A stretch of 64,000 nt of DNA, from assembly GCA_964020155.1 (NCBI GenBank), contig OZ026548.1:3589897-3653896 (forward strand), given 5' to 3'. The position numbers were made by a program, and so were the translations under genes. The notes beneath the pieces are model-generated. The model was given only the letters and a program-made list of their open reading frames with translations, was not told the DNA's origin and searched no databases. Shown here piece by piece: positions 31,738 through 44,430 of the stretch (its first letter is position 1; every line of letters begins with the position of its first letter). Origin of the DNA: Chondrilla cf. caribensis. Lineage: Eukaryota; Porifera; Demospongiae; Chondrillida; Chondrillidae.

Positions 31738-32864
31738 TTGTGAAGATGCTAGTTCTTCTACAATTTTGGCTGTGACGTCATCAACAGTTTTCTTGGTCTC
31801 AAAGTGCCCTATGGCATCAAGTAGGGTCTTCCATGTCACCTGGCTGCCATGTTTCAACCAGTGCTTCAACATGGAGTAGTAAGCCTCGTCATCACTTGGA
31901 GCTTCCTCACCCAGTCTGTCCAGTCCGTCCTCATCTACCTCCAAGAGATTTCCCACTCTTTCCCATTTGTCTTTGTGTTGTAGTTTGGACAGAATATGCT
32001 TGTCTATGAGTGAACGACTGGGTCTTCCTCCCATGATCCTGTTAGCATCGCTAATCTCTTCCCCTCCCACTAACTGGTAACCCAAAAAAGACAAGATTCT
32101 TGAAGTGGCTTCTTTACCAACTTCATCACATTCAAACAGCTCTTTTACAGCCAGGACATGAATTATGTACTTCTGTTCCATCTGTTTTGGTAGGTTGGCC
32201 CACAGACCAGGTCCACCACCTGCTCTCTCGATCATACTGGCAATGTAGTGAAAGTCAAACTGACGAGCTATGTCCAGTGGACTTAGTCCGTTAGGAAAGA
32301 GCTCGTTAACTGTATACTTTGTAGATGAGTGAGAGATTAGCTTGTCTATGAAGACTTTGTAGTCCTTAACACCTCTCTTGATACTATTTTCCACAGAGTA
32401 ATTCTTTAAGATCTTGCATGTTATCAAAGAAATGTGCAGCGGAGAGAGAGGACATTCATCTTGTAAATGAAGCTGTTGAAAGATATTAACTGTTTGAAAA
32501 GGGAAGTAGTGACACAAAACATTTTTTGTCATCGACCATGTTTGATGGGCTGCTTCAGTGAACATACTCTCATCTCTGGAAAGTGTCCTTATCACCAGTG
32601 GATCACCTGTGAAGGAACCTAAAATCAAGAGCTTACAAGGATCAAAGAGATTCCTATTCTTGAGAGAGAGAATGGATTCTCTGATGCTATCTCCAAGGTC
32701 ATTGAACCCACAGGCCTTACAGAGTTCAGGCAATTTGTTCATCTGTCCACACATTACAGCTACTTCAAACATGGAAAGACCATAACAGTTTTGAGTAGCA
32801 AAATTACAATGTTTGGAAATCAAAAAATTTACAATTTCCACATGGCCTTCTCCAGCTGCCCACA
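31738..32864 (-). CDS. Death-domain exon of ankyrin-Death-CARD gene
   Basis: 1,127 bp from an acceptor (ctgacttctttag) to a donor (gtacgt). It begins within a last ankyrin repeat (WAAGEGHVEIVNFL), followed by about 230 residues of non-repeat helical sequence including SPLDIARQFDFHYIASMIER. The Death domain at about 31745-31990 has KWERVGNLLEVDEDGLDRLG, YYSMLKHWLKHGSQVTWKTL and LLDAIGHFETKKTVDDV: the six-helix pattern with conserved W, D and MLxxWL. Ankyrin plus Death combinations occur in ankyrins, NF-kB p105 and DAPK, and Death domains recruit adaptors to signalling complexes. Confidence 0.8.
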
Positions 32865-32919
32865 CTAAAGAAGTCAGACCCATGGGATTACAGCAATCAA
32901 GAGGATTATTACCAGGTAC
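32865..32919 (-). other. Predicted 55-bp intron
   Basis: A donor gtacct and an acceptor ctttag leave phase 1 on both sides and connect the ankyrin exon to the Death exon in frame. All downstream phases then agree. Without it the frame shifts by one base. It is short even for sponge introns, so a 1-bp indel is the alternative. Confidence 0.5.
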
Positions 32920-35900
32920 ACAGTTGATTAGATGAATCTACCTCTGATTCAGTGACCATTGGGTGTTGTGGACAATATTGCTCATATATTGCATCTGATA
33001 ATACTGTCACTACTTGTACAGAACCACTAAAAACTGCCTGATGTAGAGGAGTTCCAAAAACACCTGCCATTATGTCTGGATTAGCTCCTAACCTCAGTAA
33101 TTCATGCACTGCTTCCAAATTACCTTCAGTAACTGCTGAATGGAGGGGAGTGGAGCCATTAGCATCTTCTCTATTGACATCAATTCCACATTCTACCAAC
33201 CAACCTAGTAATTCAACATGACCACCTTGGGCAGCAAAATATAGGACACTTTGACCAATACTATCCACCACATCAATCGGACAACCTTCATGAAGTAAAA
33301 CTGACATTACCTTCTTATGACCACCCAATGCAGCTTGATGTAGTGGAGTCCCGTAAGTACCAGCAACCTTTGTCATTGATGCCTTTCCACCCAATCTCAG
33401 CAATTCATGTACTGCTTCCACTTTGCCTACAGCAGCTGCTGAGTGGAGGGAAGTGTTGTCAATAGCATCTTCTCGATTGACATCCAAACCACATTCTACC
33501 AACCAATATACTAATTCAACATGACCACCTTGGGCAGCAAAATGTAGGACACTTTCACCACTACTGCTCAATACATCAATCGGACAACCTTCATCCAATA
33601 AAACTGACATTACCTTCTTGTGACAACTCAATGAAGCTTAATGTAGTGGAGTCCCGTATGTACCAGCAACCTTTGTCATTGATGACTTTCCACCCAATCT
33701 CAGCAATTCATGCACTGCTTCCACTTTGCCATGACGTGCTGCTGAGTGGAGGGGAGTGTGGCCATTAGCAGCTTCTATATTGACATCCAAACCACATTCT
33801 ACCAACCAATATACTAATTCAACATGACCACCTGCGGCAGCAAAATGTAGTACACTTTGACCACTACTGTTCACCACATCAATTGGACAACCTTCATCCA
33901 ATAAAACTGACATTACCTTCTTGTGACCACCCAATGCAGCATAATGTAGTGGAGTCCCGTAAGTACCAGCAACCTTTGTCATTGATGACTTTCCACCCAA
34001 TCTCAGCAATTCATGCACTGCTTCCACTTTGCCATGACGTGCTGCTGAATGGAGGGGAGTGTGGCCATTAGCAGCTTCTATATTGACATCCAAACCACAT
34101 TCTACCAACCAATATACTAATTCAACATGACCACCTGCGGCAGCAAAATGTAGTACACTTTGACCACTACTGTTCACCACATCAATTGGACAACCTTCAT
34201 CCAATAAAACTGACATTACCTTCTTGTGACCACCCAATGCAGCATAATGTAGTGGAGTCCCGTAAGTACCAGCAACCTTTGTCATTGATGACTTTCCACC
34301 CAATCTCAGCAATTCATGTACTGCTTCCACTTTGCCATTACGTGCTGCTGAGTGGAGGGGAGTGTAGCCATCAGCATCTTCTCGATTGACATCCAAACCA
34401 CATTCTACCAACCAACTTAGTAATTCAACATGACCACGGTAGGCAGCAAAATGTAGGACACTTTCACCACTACTGCTCAATACATCAATCGGACAACCTT
34501 CATCCAATAAAACTGACATTACCTTCTTGTGACCACCAAATGCAGCATGATGTAGTGGAGTCCCGCAAGTACCAGCAACCTTTGTCATTGATGCCTTTCC
34601 ACCCAATCTCAGCAATTCATGTACTGCTTCCACTTTGCCATTACGTGCTGCTGAATGGAGGGGAGTGTAGCCAATAGCATCTTCTTTATTGACATTCAAA
34701 CCACATTCTACCAACCAATATACTAATTCAACATGACCACCTTGGGCAGCGGAATGTAGGACACTACGACCACGACTATCCACCACATCAATCGGACAAC
34801 CTTCATCCAATAAAACTGACATTACCTTCTTGTGACCACCCAATGCAGCTTGATGTAGTGGAGTCCCGTAAGTACCAGCAACCTTTGTCATTGATGCCTT
34901 TCCACCCAATCTCAGCAATTCATGTACTGCTTCCACTTTACCATTACGTGCTGCTGAGTGGAGGGGAATGTAGCCATTAGCAGCTTCTATATTGACATCC
35001 AAACCACATTCTACCAACCAATATACTAATTCAACAAGACCACCTTGGGCAGCAAAATGTAGGACACTTTCACCACTACTGCTCAATACATCAATTGGAC
35101 AACCTTCATCAAGTAAAACTGACATTACCTTCTTGTGACCACCCAATGCAGCCCGATGTAGTGGAGTCCCGTAAGTACCAGCAACCTTTGTCATTGATGC
35201 CTTTCCACCCAATCTCAGCAATTCATGTACTGCTTCCACTTTGCCATTACGTGCTGCTGAATGGAGGGGAGTGTTGCCATTAGCATCTTCTCGATTGACA
35301 TCCAAACCACATTCTACCAACCAATATACTAATTCAACATGACCAACTTGGGCAGCAAAATGTAGGACACTTTGACCAATACTATCCACCACATCAATCG
35401 GACAACCTTCATCAAGTAAAACTGACATTACCTTCTTGTGACCACCAAATGCAGCATGATGTAGTGGAGTCCCGTAAATACCAGCAACCTTTGTCATTGA
35501 TGCCTTTCCACCCAATCTCAGCAATTCATGTACTGCTTCCACTTTGCCTATAGCAGCTGCTAAGTGGAGGGAAGTGTTGCCATTAGCATCTTCTCGATTG
35601 ACATCCAAACCACATTCTACCAACCAATATACTAATTCAACATGACCACCTTCGGTAGCGGAATGTAGGACACTTTGACCACTACTCTTCACCACATCAA
35701 TCGGACAACCTTCATCCAATAAAACTGACATTACCTTCTTGTGACCACCCAATGCAGCCTGATGTAGTGGAGTCCCGTAAGTACCAGCAACCTTTGTCAT
35801 TGATGACTTTCCACCCAATCTCAGCAATTCATGCACTGCTTCCACTTTGCCATGACGTGCTGCTGAGTGGAGGGGAGTGTAGCCATTAGCAGCTTCTATA

Positions 35901-38900
35901 TTGACATCCAAACCACATTCTACCAACCAATATACTAATTCAACATGACCACCTGCGGCAGCAAAATGTAGGACACTTTCACCACTACTGTTCACCACAT
36001 CAATTGGACAACCTTCATCCAATAAAACTGACATTACCTTCTTGTGACCACCCAATGCAGCATGATGTAGTGGAGTCCCGTAAGTACCAGTAACCTTTGT
36101 CATTGATGACTTTCCACCCAATCTCAGCAATTCATGTACTGCTTCCACTTTGCCATTACGTGCTGCTGAATGGAGGGGAGTGTAGCCAATAGCATCTTCT
36201 TTATTGACATTCAAACCACATTCTACCAACCAATATACTAATTCAACATGACCACCTGCGGCAGCAATATGTAGTACACTTTGACCACTACTGTTCACCA
36301 CATCAATTGGACAACCTTCATCAAGTAAAACTGACATTACCTTCTTGTGACCACCCAATGCAGCATAATGTAGTGGAGTCCCGTAAGTACCAGCAACCTT
36401 TGTCATTGATGACTTTCCACCCAATCTCAGCAATTCATGTACTGCTTCCACTTTGCCATTACGTGCTGCTGAGTGGAGGGGAGTGTAGCCATCAGCATCT
36501 TCTCGATTGACATCCAAACCACATTCTACCAACCAACTTAGTAATTCAACATGACCACGGTAGGCAGCAAAATGTAGGACACTTTCACCACTACTGCTCA
36601 ATACATCAATCGGACAACCTTCATCCAATAAAACTGACATTACCTTCTTGTGACCACCAAATGCAGCATGATGTAGTGGAGTCCCGCAAGTACCAGCAAC
36701 CTTTGTCATTGATGCCTTTCCACCCAATCTCAGCAATTCATGTACTGCTTCCACTTTGCCATTACGTGCTGCTGAATGGAGGGGAGTGTAGCCAATAGCA
36801 TCTTCTTTATTGACATTCAAACCACATTCTACCAACCAATATACTAATTCAACATGACCACCTTGGGCAGCGGAATGTAGGACACTACGACCACGACTAT
36901 CCACCACATCAATCGGACAACCTTCATCCAATAAAACTGACATTACCTTCTTGTGACCACCCAATGCAGCTTGATGTAGTGGAGTCCCGTAAGTACCAGC
37001 AACCTTTGTCATTGATGCCTTTCCACCCAATCTCAGCAATTCATGTACTGCTTCCACTTTACCATTACGTGCTGCTGAGTGGAGGGGAATGTAGCCATTA
37101 GCAGCTTCTATATTGACATCCAAACCACATTCTACCAACCAATATACTAATTCAACAAGACCACCTTGGGCAGCAAAATGTAGGACACTTTCACCACTAC
37201 TGCTCAATACATCAATTGGACAACCTTCATCAAGTAAAACTGACATTACCTTCTTGTGACCACCCAATGCAGCCCGATGTAGTGGAGTCCCGTAAGTACC
37301 AGCAACCTTTGTCATTGATGCCTTTCCACCCAATCTCAGCAATTCATGTACTGCTTCCACTTTGCCATTACGTGCTGCTGAATGGAGGGGAGTGTTGCCA
37401 TTAGCATCTTCTCGATTGACATCCAAACCACATTCTACCAACCAATATACTAATTCAACATGACCAACTTGGGCAGCAAAATGTAGGACACTTTGACCAA
37501 TACTATCCACCACATCAATCGGACAACCTTCATCAAGTAAAACTGACATTACCTTCTTGTGACCACCAAATGCAGCTAGATGTAGTGGAGTCCCGTAAAT
37601 ACCAGCAACCTTTGTCATTGATGCCTTTCCACCCAATCTCAGCAATTCATGTACTGCTTCCACTTTGCCTATAGCAGCTGCTAAGTGGAGGGAAGTGTTG
37701 CCATTAGCATCTTCTCGATTGACATCCAAACCACATTCTACCAACCAATATACTAATTCAACATGACCACCTTCGGTAGCGGAATGTAGGACACTTTGAC
37801 CACTACTCTTCACCACATCAATCGGACAACCTTCATCCAATAAAACTGACATTACCTTCTTGTGACCACCCAATGCAGCATGATGTAGTGGAGTCCCGTA
37901 AGTACCAGCAACCTTTGTCATTGATGACTTTCCACCCAATCTCAGCAATTCATGCACTGCTTCCACTTTGCCATTACGTGCTGCTGAGTGGAGGGGAGTG
38001 TAGCCATTAGCAGCTTCTATATTGACATCCAAACCACATTCTACCAACCAATATACTAATTCAACATGACCACCTGCGGCAGCAAAATGTAGGACACTTT
38101 CACCACTACTGTTCACCACATCAATTGGACAACCTTCATCCAATAAAACTGACATTACCTTCTTGTGACCACCCAATGCAGCTTGATGTAGTGGAGTCCC
38201 GTAAGTACCAGCAACCTTTGTCATTGATGACTTTCCACCCAATCTCAGCAATTCATGTACTGCTTCCACTTTGCCATTACGTGCTGCTGAATGGAGGGGA
38301 GTGTAGCCAATAGCATCTTCTTTATTGACATTCAAACCACATTCTACCAACCAATATACTAATTCAACATGACCACCTGCGGCAGCAATATGTAGTACAC
38401 TTTGACCACTACTGTTCACCACATCAATTGGACAACCTTCATCAAGTAAAACTGACATTACCTTCTTGTGACCACCCAATGCAGCTTGATGTAGTGGAGT
38501 CCCGTAAGTACCAGCAACCTTTGTCATTGATGCCTTTCCACCCAATCTCAGCAATTCATGCACTGCTTCCACTTTGCCTACAGCAGCTGCTAAGTGGAGG
38601 GAAGTGTTGCCATTAGCATCTTCTTTATTGACATTCAAACCACATTCTACCAACCAATATACTAATTCAGCATGACCACCGTAGGCAGCAAAATATAGGA
38701 CACTTTGACCACTACTGTTCACCACATCAATTGGACAACCTTCATCCAATAAAACTGACATTACCTTCTTGTGACCACCCAATGCAGCCTGATGTAGTGG
38801 AGTCCCGTAAGTACCAGCAACCTTTGTCATTGATGCCTTTCCACCCAATCTCAGCAATTCATGTACTGCTTCCACTTTGCCATTACGTGCTGCTGAATGG

Positions 38901-41563
38901 AGGGGAGTGTGGCCAATAGCATCTTCTTTATTGACATTCAAACCACATTCTACCAACCAATATACTAATTCAACATGACCACTTGCAGCAGCGGAATGTA
39001 GTACACTTTGACCACTACTGTTCACCACATCAATTGGACAACCTTCATCCAATAAAACTGACATTACCTTCTTGTGACCACCAAATGCAGCTTGATGTAG
39101 TGGAGTCCCGTAAGTACCAGCAACCTTTGTCATTGATGACTTTCCACCCAATCTCAGCAATTCATGTACTGCTTCCACTTCGCCATTACGTGCTGCTGAG
39201 TGGAGGGGAGTGTGGCCAATAGCATTTTCTCGATTGACATCCAAACCACATTCTACCAACCAATATACTAATTCAACATGACCACCTGCGGCAGCAAAAT
39301 GTAGGACACTTTGACCAATACTATCCACCACATCAATTGGACAACCTTCATCAAGTAAAACTGACATTACCTTCTTGTGACCACCAAATGCAGCTAGATG
39401 TAGTGGAGTCCCGTAAGTACCAGCAACCTTTGTCATTGATGACTTTCCACCCAATCTCAGCAATTCATGTACTGCTTCCACTTTGCCATTACGTGCTGCT
39501 GAATGGAGGGGAGTGTGGCCAATAGCATCTTCTTTATTGACATTCAAACCACATTCTACCAACCAATATACTAATTCAACATGACCACTTGCAGCAGCGG
39601 AATGTAGTACACTTTGACCACTACTGTTCACCACATCAATTGGACAACCTTCATCCAATAAAACTGACATTACCTTCTTGTGACCACCAAATGCAGCCTG
39701 ATGTAGTGGAGTCCCGTAAGTACCAGCAACCTTTGTCATTGATGACTTTCCACCCAATCTCAGCAATTCATGTACTGCTTCCACTTCGCCATTACGTGCT
39801 GCTGAGTGGAGGGGAGTGTGGCCAATAGCATTTTCTCGATTGACATCCAAACCACATTCTACCAACCAATATACTAATTCAACATGACCACCTGCGGCAG
39901 CAAAATGTAGGACACTTTGACCAATACTATCCACCACATCAATTGGACAACCTTCATCAAGTAAAACTGACATTACCTTCTTGTGACCACCAAATGCAGC
40001 TAGATGTAGTGGAGTCCCGTAAGTACCAGCAACCATTGTCATTGATGCCTTTCCACCCAATCTCAGCAATTCATGTACTGCTTCCAGTTTACCATTACAT
40101 GATGCTGAGTGGAGGGGAGTGTAACCATCATTAGCTTGTACATTAGCAGAAACTCCTCTAGCAATCAGTTCTCTAATCACTTCAACATGTCCTCCTTCTG
40201 CTGCTCTATGGAGGGCAGTATATCCACGACCATCTGGCACATCCACTGGACATCTGTGTTCTAATATTGCTAACACAGTCTGCATATCACCAAGGTAGGA
40301 TGATTGGAACAGCAAATCACGGACAGTCTCATCATCTAGTGCTGCTATAAACTCTAGTCTTGTTCCCTTTTCATCTGAAACCTCTTCTTTCTGCTCACAC
40401 TCAACACCCTCCACTCCACCATACTTCAACAGTTCTTCCTGCGTTGAATAGTTCTCACACATCACTGCCTTTTTCAATGGGGTATTACCTTCATAATCTA
40501 AATAGTTAACATTGCTACCTAGATCAACCAGGACACCTATAGGAGCCGCTCCTCCACTTGTTGCGGCATGATGTAAGGGAGTGCGGCCGTGTCGGTCCAC
40601 TGGATCAATACAGCAACCTCTCTCGTGGAGAAGTTTCATCACCTCAACCTGTCCATGTGATGCAGCATGATGGAGAATGGAACAACCCTCTTCATCAGTC
40701 AGGTCGGGTGATAATCCTAAATCGAGGTAATTCTTTACCAATACAATGTTCCCAGATTGGGCAGCCTCAAACACATCACCGTCATCATCCACATCATAGT
40801 CTACTTTGTCCTTCAGCTCTTGCTTTACTTCTTCCATTCCAGAGTCTTGTGGTGGACAGTCACTCTTTGCGATACCATTTTCATCTGGTTGTAGTTCTTC
40901 AACATGCACTATTCCTCCATGTACACCTTCTGTAGTGAACCGTACACTACTCACAATACAGTGGGATTCTACTTCCTGTTCACCACTCACAGTACTGCGG
41001 GATACTGCTTCCTGTTCACCACCCATAATACACTGGGATTCTATTTCCTGTTTGCTCACAGTACTGTATGATACCACTTCCTTTTCTCGAATCACACTAC
41101 AGTGGGATTTTACTTTCTGTCCACCGCTAACAGTACTGCTGGATTCTACTTCCTGTTTATCACTGACAGTACTGTTGGATTCTACTTCCTGTTCACCACT
41201 CATGGTACTATGAGATTCTATCTCCTGTTTACCACTTGTAGTACTGTGGGATTCTACTTCCTGTTCACCTCTTGTAGTTATGTGGGATTCTACTTCCTGT
41301 TTAACACTTGTAGTACTGTGGGATTCTACTTCCTGTTTAACACTTGTAGTACTGTGGGATTCTACTTCCGGTTCACCCCCATATTTTGAAGTCACAGCAT
41401 CTGCTATGGCTTCATCACCTTGTTGTCCACTAAACTCCACACCTTCTTTGACCTCATGATGTACACGTATTTCAGAATCTTGTATATTTTGTGCTATCAG
41501 TGTATCTATACTGTCATCCTCATTATCAATATGATCTTTCTTTAGATATTTCGAGTCAGCCAT
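32920..41563 (-). CDS. Giant ankyrin-repeat exon of ankyrin-Death-CARD gene
   Basis: 8,644 bp, 2,881 codons from ATG 41563 (MADSKYLKK, context aaaATGGc, preferred over the weaker Met 66 bp upstream). Residues about 65-210 are twelve copies of a 12-residue repeat (EVESHSTTSVKQ). Residues about 260-485 are seven diverged ankyrin repeats (GRTPLHHAA, GYTALHRAAEGGHVEVIREL). From about 488 come 23 near-identical 101-residue units, each three ankyrin repeats (GTPLHQAALGGHKKVMSVLL; GQSVLHFAAAGGHVELVYWL; GHTPLHSAARNGKVEAVHEL). No signal peptide or membrane segment, so it is probably cytosolic. A single TAA at 33638-33640 in unit 22 interrupts an otherwise open frame. Ankyrin arrays bind proteins; the ligand is unknown. 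Confidence 0.85.
32990..40110 (-). repeat. 303-bp tandem coding array with higher-order repeats
   Basis: Twenty-three 303-bp units. Variant residues show larger duplications: units 1-2 repeat as 3-4 (606 bp), units 6-12 repeat as 13-19 (7 x 303 = 2,121 bp, for example 34186 and 36307), and units 20-21 are a near-identical pair. Units are numbered from the N-terminal end (40.1 kb). Differences cluster at a few codons: L/Q/H/R/Y after GTPLH, F/L in AA(F/L)GG, VN/VD/VK/VL after CPID, and the residues before the third repeat. Confidence 0.95.
33638..33640 (-). other. In-frame TAA nonsense codon in ankyrin array
   Basis: Other units read CTACATCAAGCT (LHQA) here; this unit reads CTACATTAAGCT, a single C-to-T change. 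Nearby residues also differ (SLSCHKK for ALGGHKK). The frame is open for 239 further codons and then into the Death exon. Confidence 0.9.
40945..41380 (-). repeat. 36-bp coding minisatellite
   Basis: Twelve units of 36 bp (one lacks a codon) encode EVESHSTTSxKQ-like 12-mers near the N-terminus of the ankyrin protein. The repeat is acidic, Ser/Thr-rich and probably disordered. Confidence 0.9.
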
Positions 41564-41686
41564 TTTGTTACACTGTGTGTTGATTCCACACAATCTCGTC
41601 AAGGCTACATGAATGATTAAAATAGACAATTATGCAAGTCTCCAGATACACTCAAGTGAGAAGGGGTTATATTGAAATTCAACATA

Positions 41687-41848
41687 CAGTTGAACCTCAA
41701 TATTCCAACACCTAGGTCCTTTATAATCCAACATTGAGAGACATCCATCATTATAGACTATATTACAAAACCTCCATAATCTGACAAACTTTGAAATCCA
41801 ACATGTCATTTGTTACCCATTTTTTGCCAGATTATCAAGGTTCTACTG
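41687..41848. mobile_element. 162-bp pogo-type MITE
   Basis: The left end CAGTTGAACCTCAATATTCC and the right end (reverse) CAGTAGAACCTTGATAATCT are imperfect inverted repeats with a TA before the left end. It sits 123 bp upstream of the ankyrin-gene start codon and could overlap the promoter. Confidence 0.6.
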
Positions 41849-41965
41849 TGTGTAGAAATCAATACAATAAATGCTTGAATTAGATTATGAGCTACGATTT
41901 GCTTGATCCTTTTCTGACAGTAAACATTCAATTTAATAGTTATTGAATATGTGCATATAATATTA

Positions 41966-42161
41966 CAGTGGAACCTCTTTACAAGGACACATTGGGACCA
42001 GCTAATTTGTCTACTGTAGAGAGGTTGTCCACTCTTCAGAGGTGAAAAATGTATTAACACTATAGGAAAGTTCATTTTTGGGGCCCAAGAAGGTGTCCTT
42101 TGTAGGGAGGTAATCTCTATGGTGTCCTTTATTTGGAGAGTCTTTAATAGAGGTTCCACTG
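41966..42161. mobile_element. 196-bp pogo-type MITE (complete)
   Basis: The ends CAGTGGAACCTCTTTACAAG and, reversed, CAGTGGAACCTCTATTAAAG form inverted repeats flanked by TA on both sides (41964-41965, 42162-42163). Internally it has GTGTCCTTTGTAGGGAGG-like repeats. It marks the left end of duplication copy B. Confidence 0.8.
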
Positions 42162-42385
42162 TATTTACCCAGGCCTGTATTTACCTGTCAAAAATTCATT
42201 CACATAGTGAATATGTTAATCTGCTGCAAATCGTTATTGAAATATTTGGCAGAAAAATTTAATTGCTCAGCAGATTAACTGGATGCATATAACTGATTTT
42301 ATATCATATTGGTACTGGGAAAATGTGGTGGATAAGGTGTGGCAGATAAAGTGCTGGTGGATTAACGAGAATTCACTAGATATTT

Positions 42386-43228
42386 GATATTCAGTTGAAT
42401 TTTTTAATTTTAATTATACTTCGATGGCTCCTCCCACCAGAGTCCAAACATGTACTACTCTTAGACCAACACTTTAGTTCCTCTTCAGATATCAGATGCC
42501 TTCTGTACACCATTCTCCAGTTGTCTTTCTCATTTCTCCCATCAATAGGAAACAAGCCCCTTTTGGCCAAATGTTCACTTGACGAATAATGGAGATTACT
42601 ACAATCGATTCTCGAATTTCAACAATATTATTACAATATATGTATATATTAGTATGTAATCCATGCATATTACCCTCAAACGAGTATGAATATCATGCAC
42701 GTGTATTAATAATTTATATATACTTGCAAAATCTTAAAGCACTGCAAAGTAGACATGGACAGAACATAAACACATATCATTACAAGGCTGTAGGAAGCAT
42801 TTGAAAAATGATAAGACTGTAAAAACTAATTTTTTGCTCGCAATAGCTCATACTAACATACTAGCCTAGATACCCTTTTACTGTATAATACCGTTAATTG
42901 AATAATGACATTCTTCTTGCTGAACATGTGCTTTGGGGATCGAAATCGATCAGGATGGAAAAGAGAGAGAGGCTGATGAGATTTCTCACCAATGGAGGAC
43001 ATCTATAATTTGTCGTGCATAGGCTTTGGTAGTGGCATGCTTATTGACAAATTCTATGACATAGAGTGACGTTAGGGTTGTTTACATCATTATGACATAT
43101 GAAATATGATGTAATCTAAAGATGGCAGAAGTGGAATTTTGAAAAAGTGGTAAGGCCAAAACCTTATCAGCCGCACCGCTTCCTATGGCTCTCTCTCACA
43201 CACACACATAAAGATACACACACAATAC
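42386..43228. other. Copy B-specific spacer
   Basis: AT-rich. It contains the extra copy of the 100-bp dispersed repeat at 42835-42920 and then sequence without a counterpart in copy A up to about 43190. No gene recognised. Confidence 0.5.
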
Positions 43229-43354
43229 CTTCAGTTGAGAGTACTCTCATTGGAGAAGAGTCTGGTTCCAACTGAGCACCTTGAAATGTGCTTTGTCTGT
43301 TGAGAGAACTCTGTGTGTCTTCAATATCCTTGGAAGGTATCATTGACGAAGTAC
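43229..43354 (-). CDS. Exon of unknown minus-strand gene, copy B
   Basis: Counterpart of 2328-2456, 126 bp, with the same acceptor and a donor gtattg. It has one in-frame codon fewer (KDIEDTQ against KDIDEGTQ) and a few substitutions. Frame and splice sites are kept. Function unknown. Confidence 0.45.
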
Positions 43355-43427
43355 CTGTACATATCATCATATGACATTTAATAGGTGTGGGAAGTAAGTG
43401 CGAACCCACACAGATGCATCCACACAC

Positions 43428-43496
43428 ACGCATACACACCCACCCACACACCCACGCAAACACACACAAACAAATACACACACATGCACATGCACG

Positions 43497-43570
<74 letters not shown>

Positions 43571-43575
43571 TGTAC
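43428..43575. repeat. CA microsatellite
   Basis: A (CA)n tract with CCCA, GCAC and AAACA interruptions, within the intron between exons 43582-43639 and 43229-43354. Confidence 0.95.
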
Positions 43576-43581
43576 ACACAC

Positions 43582-43639
43582 CTATAATTGTCTTTGGCTT
43601 CTTATTAGGCGGAGGTCCTTCAGTATCAGAGGGATACAT
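43582..43639 (-). CDS. Short upstream exon of unknown gene, copy B
   Basis: The same protein sequence as 2632-2689 (MYPSDTEGPPPNKKPKTII) and the same donor. Confidence 0.4.
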
Positions 43640-43959
43640 CCTGGTGGAACCTAATAACACGATAATGAATAAATTTCAACTGTAAAATTTTGTAAGTACA
43701 GTAGAAACTATTTAACACAAAATATTGTTTAACACAAACCAATCATAAAAACCGATAGCCTAGCTGTACAAAAGTTGATCGTTTTAGCCGAAAATATACC
43801 GTTAATACGAAAGACCGAAAAGGTGACATCATATACCATTATATGCATATTAATATGTAATAATGACATCAGTAGTACAGGTGTAACCTTGTTTCAGGAA
43901 GATAGCAGCTGGTAAGAAGCAATGCTCTTATTCAATCGATTTCAAACTCAAGATTTTCG

Positions 43960-44209
43960 AAGAAATAGACTCGAGGAAGCTTTCGAAAACAGAAATTTGC
44001 AAGAAGCATGGCATTCCAAATTCTAGGCTATCGACATTTCTCAACAATCAAGAGAAGATCAAGAAGGAGAATGCTAAATCCACTGGAGGTAGGAAGCGCA
44101 TTTGAGAATCTGTTCATTCTGGTGTTGATGAAGCTCTTTACAGGTGGTTTCTAGCGGCACGCCAAAGTTCTATACAGCTTAATGGGCCCTTGATGCTGGA
44201 AAAGGTAGA
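43960..44209 (+). pseudogene. Tigger transposase N-terminal HTH, copy B
   Basis: Matches 2999-3255. A TGA replaces the Arg codon in the KRIxES stretch (44104), and one extra base shifts the frame near 43958. It stops at the Tc1-type element. Confidence 0.65.
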
Positions 44210-44430
44210 TACAGTGGTGATTAAAAGTAACTTACCTTGCCATGCGCATTTCAGGCGCGTGTGTGTGCGTGATACGTGCGTGCCTCGTACGAGTGACAGA
44301 ATTCGCAGTGATTATGATTATAATTAGCGCCCTAGATATGAAAATGGTGGCCATGGGTACAAAACAGTAACTAGGCAATAGCTCGATATAAGTTATTCTT
44401 AGTTTGATTCGTTCACGAAGTTGTCAAACG

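Noticed and set aside
32990..40110. CRISPR-like regular array
   Set aside because: The 303-bp units are contiguous ankyrin coding repeats, without short repeats and unique spacers, in a eukaryotic genome.
33880..40140. Repeated plus-strand frames of 62-79 codons (MDNLHQVKLTLPSCDH...)
   Set aside because: These are the antisense of the ankyrin units and recur every 303 bp; the minus strand carries the real coding pattern.
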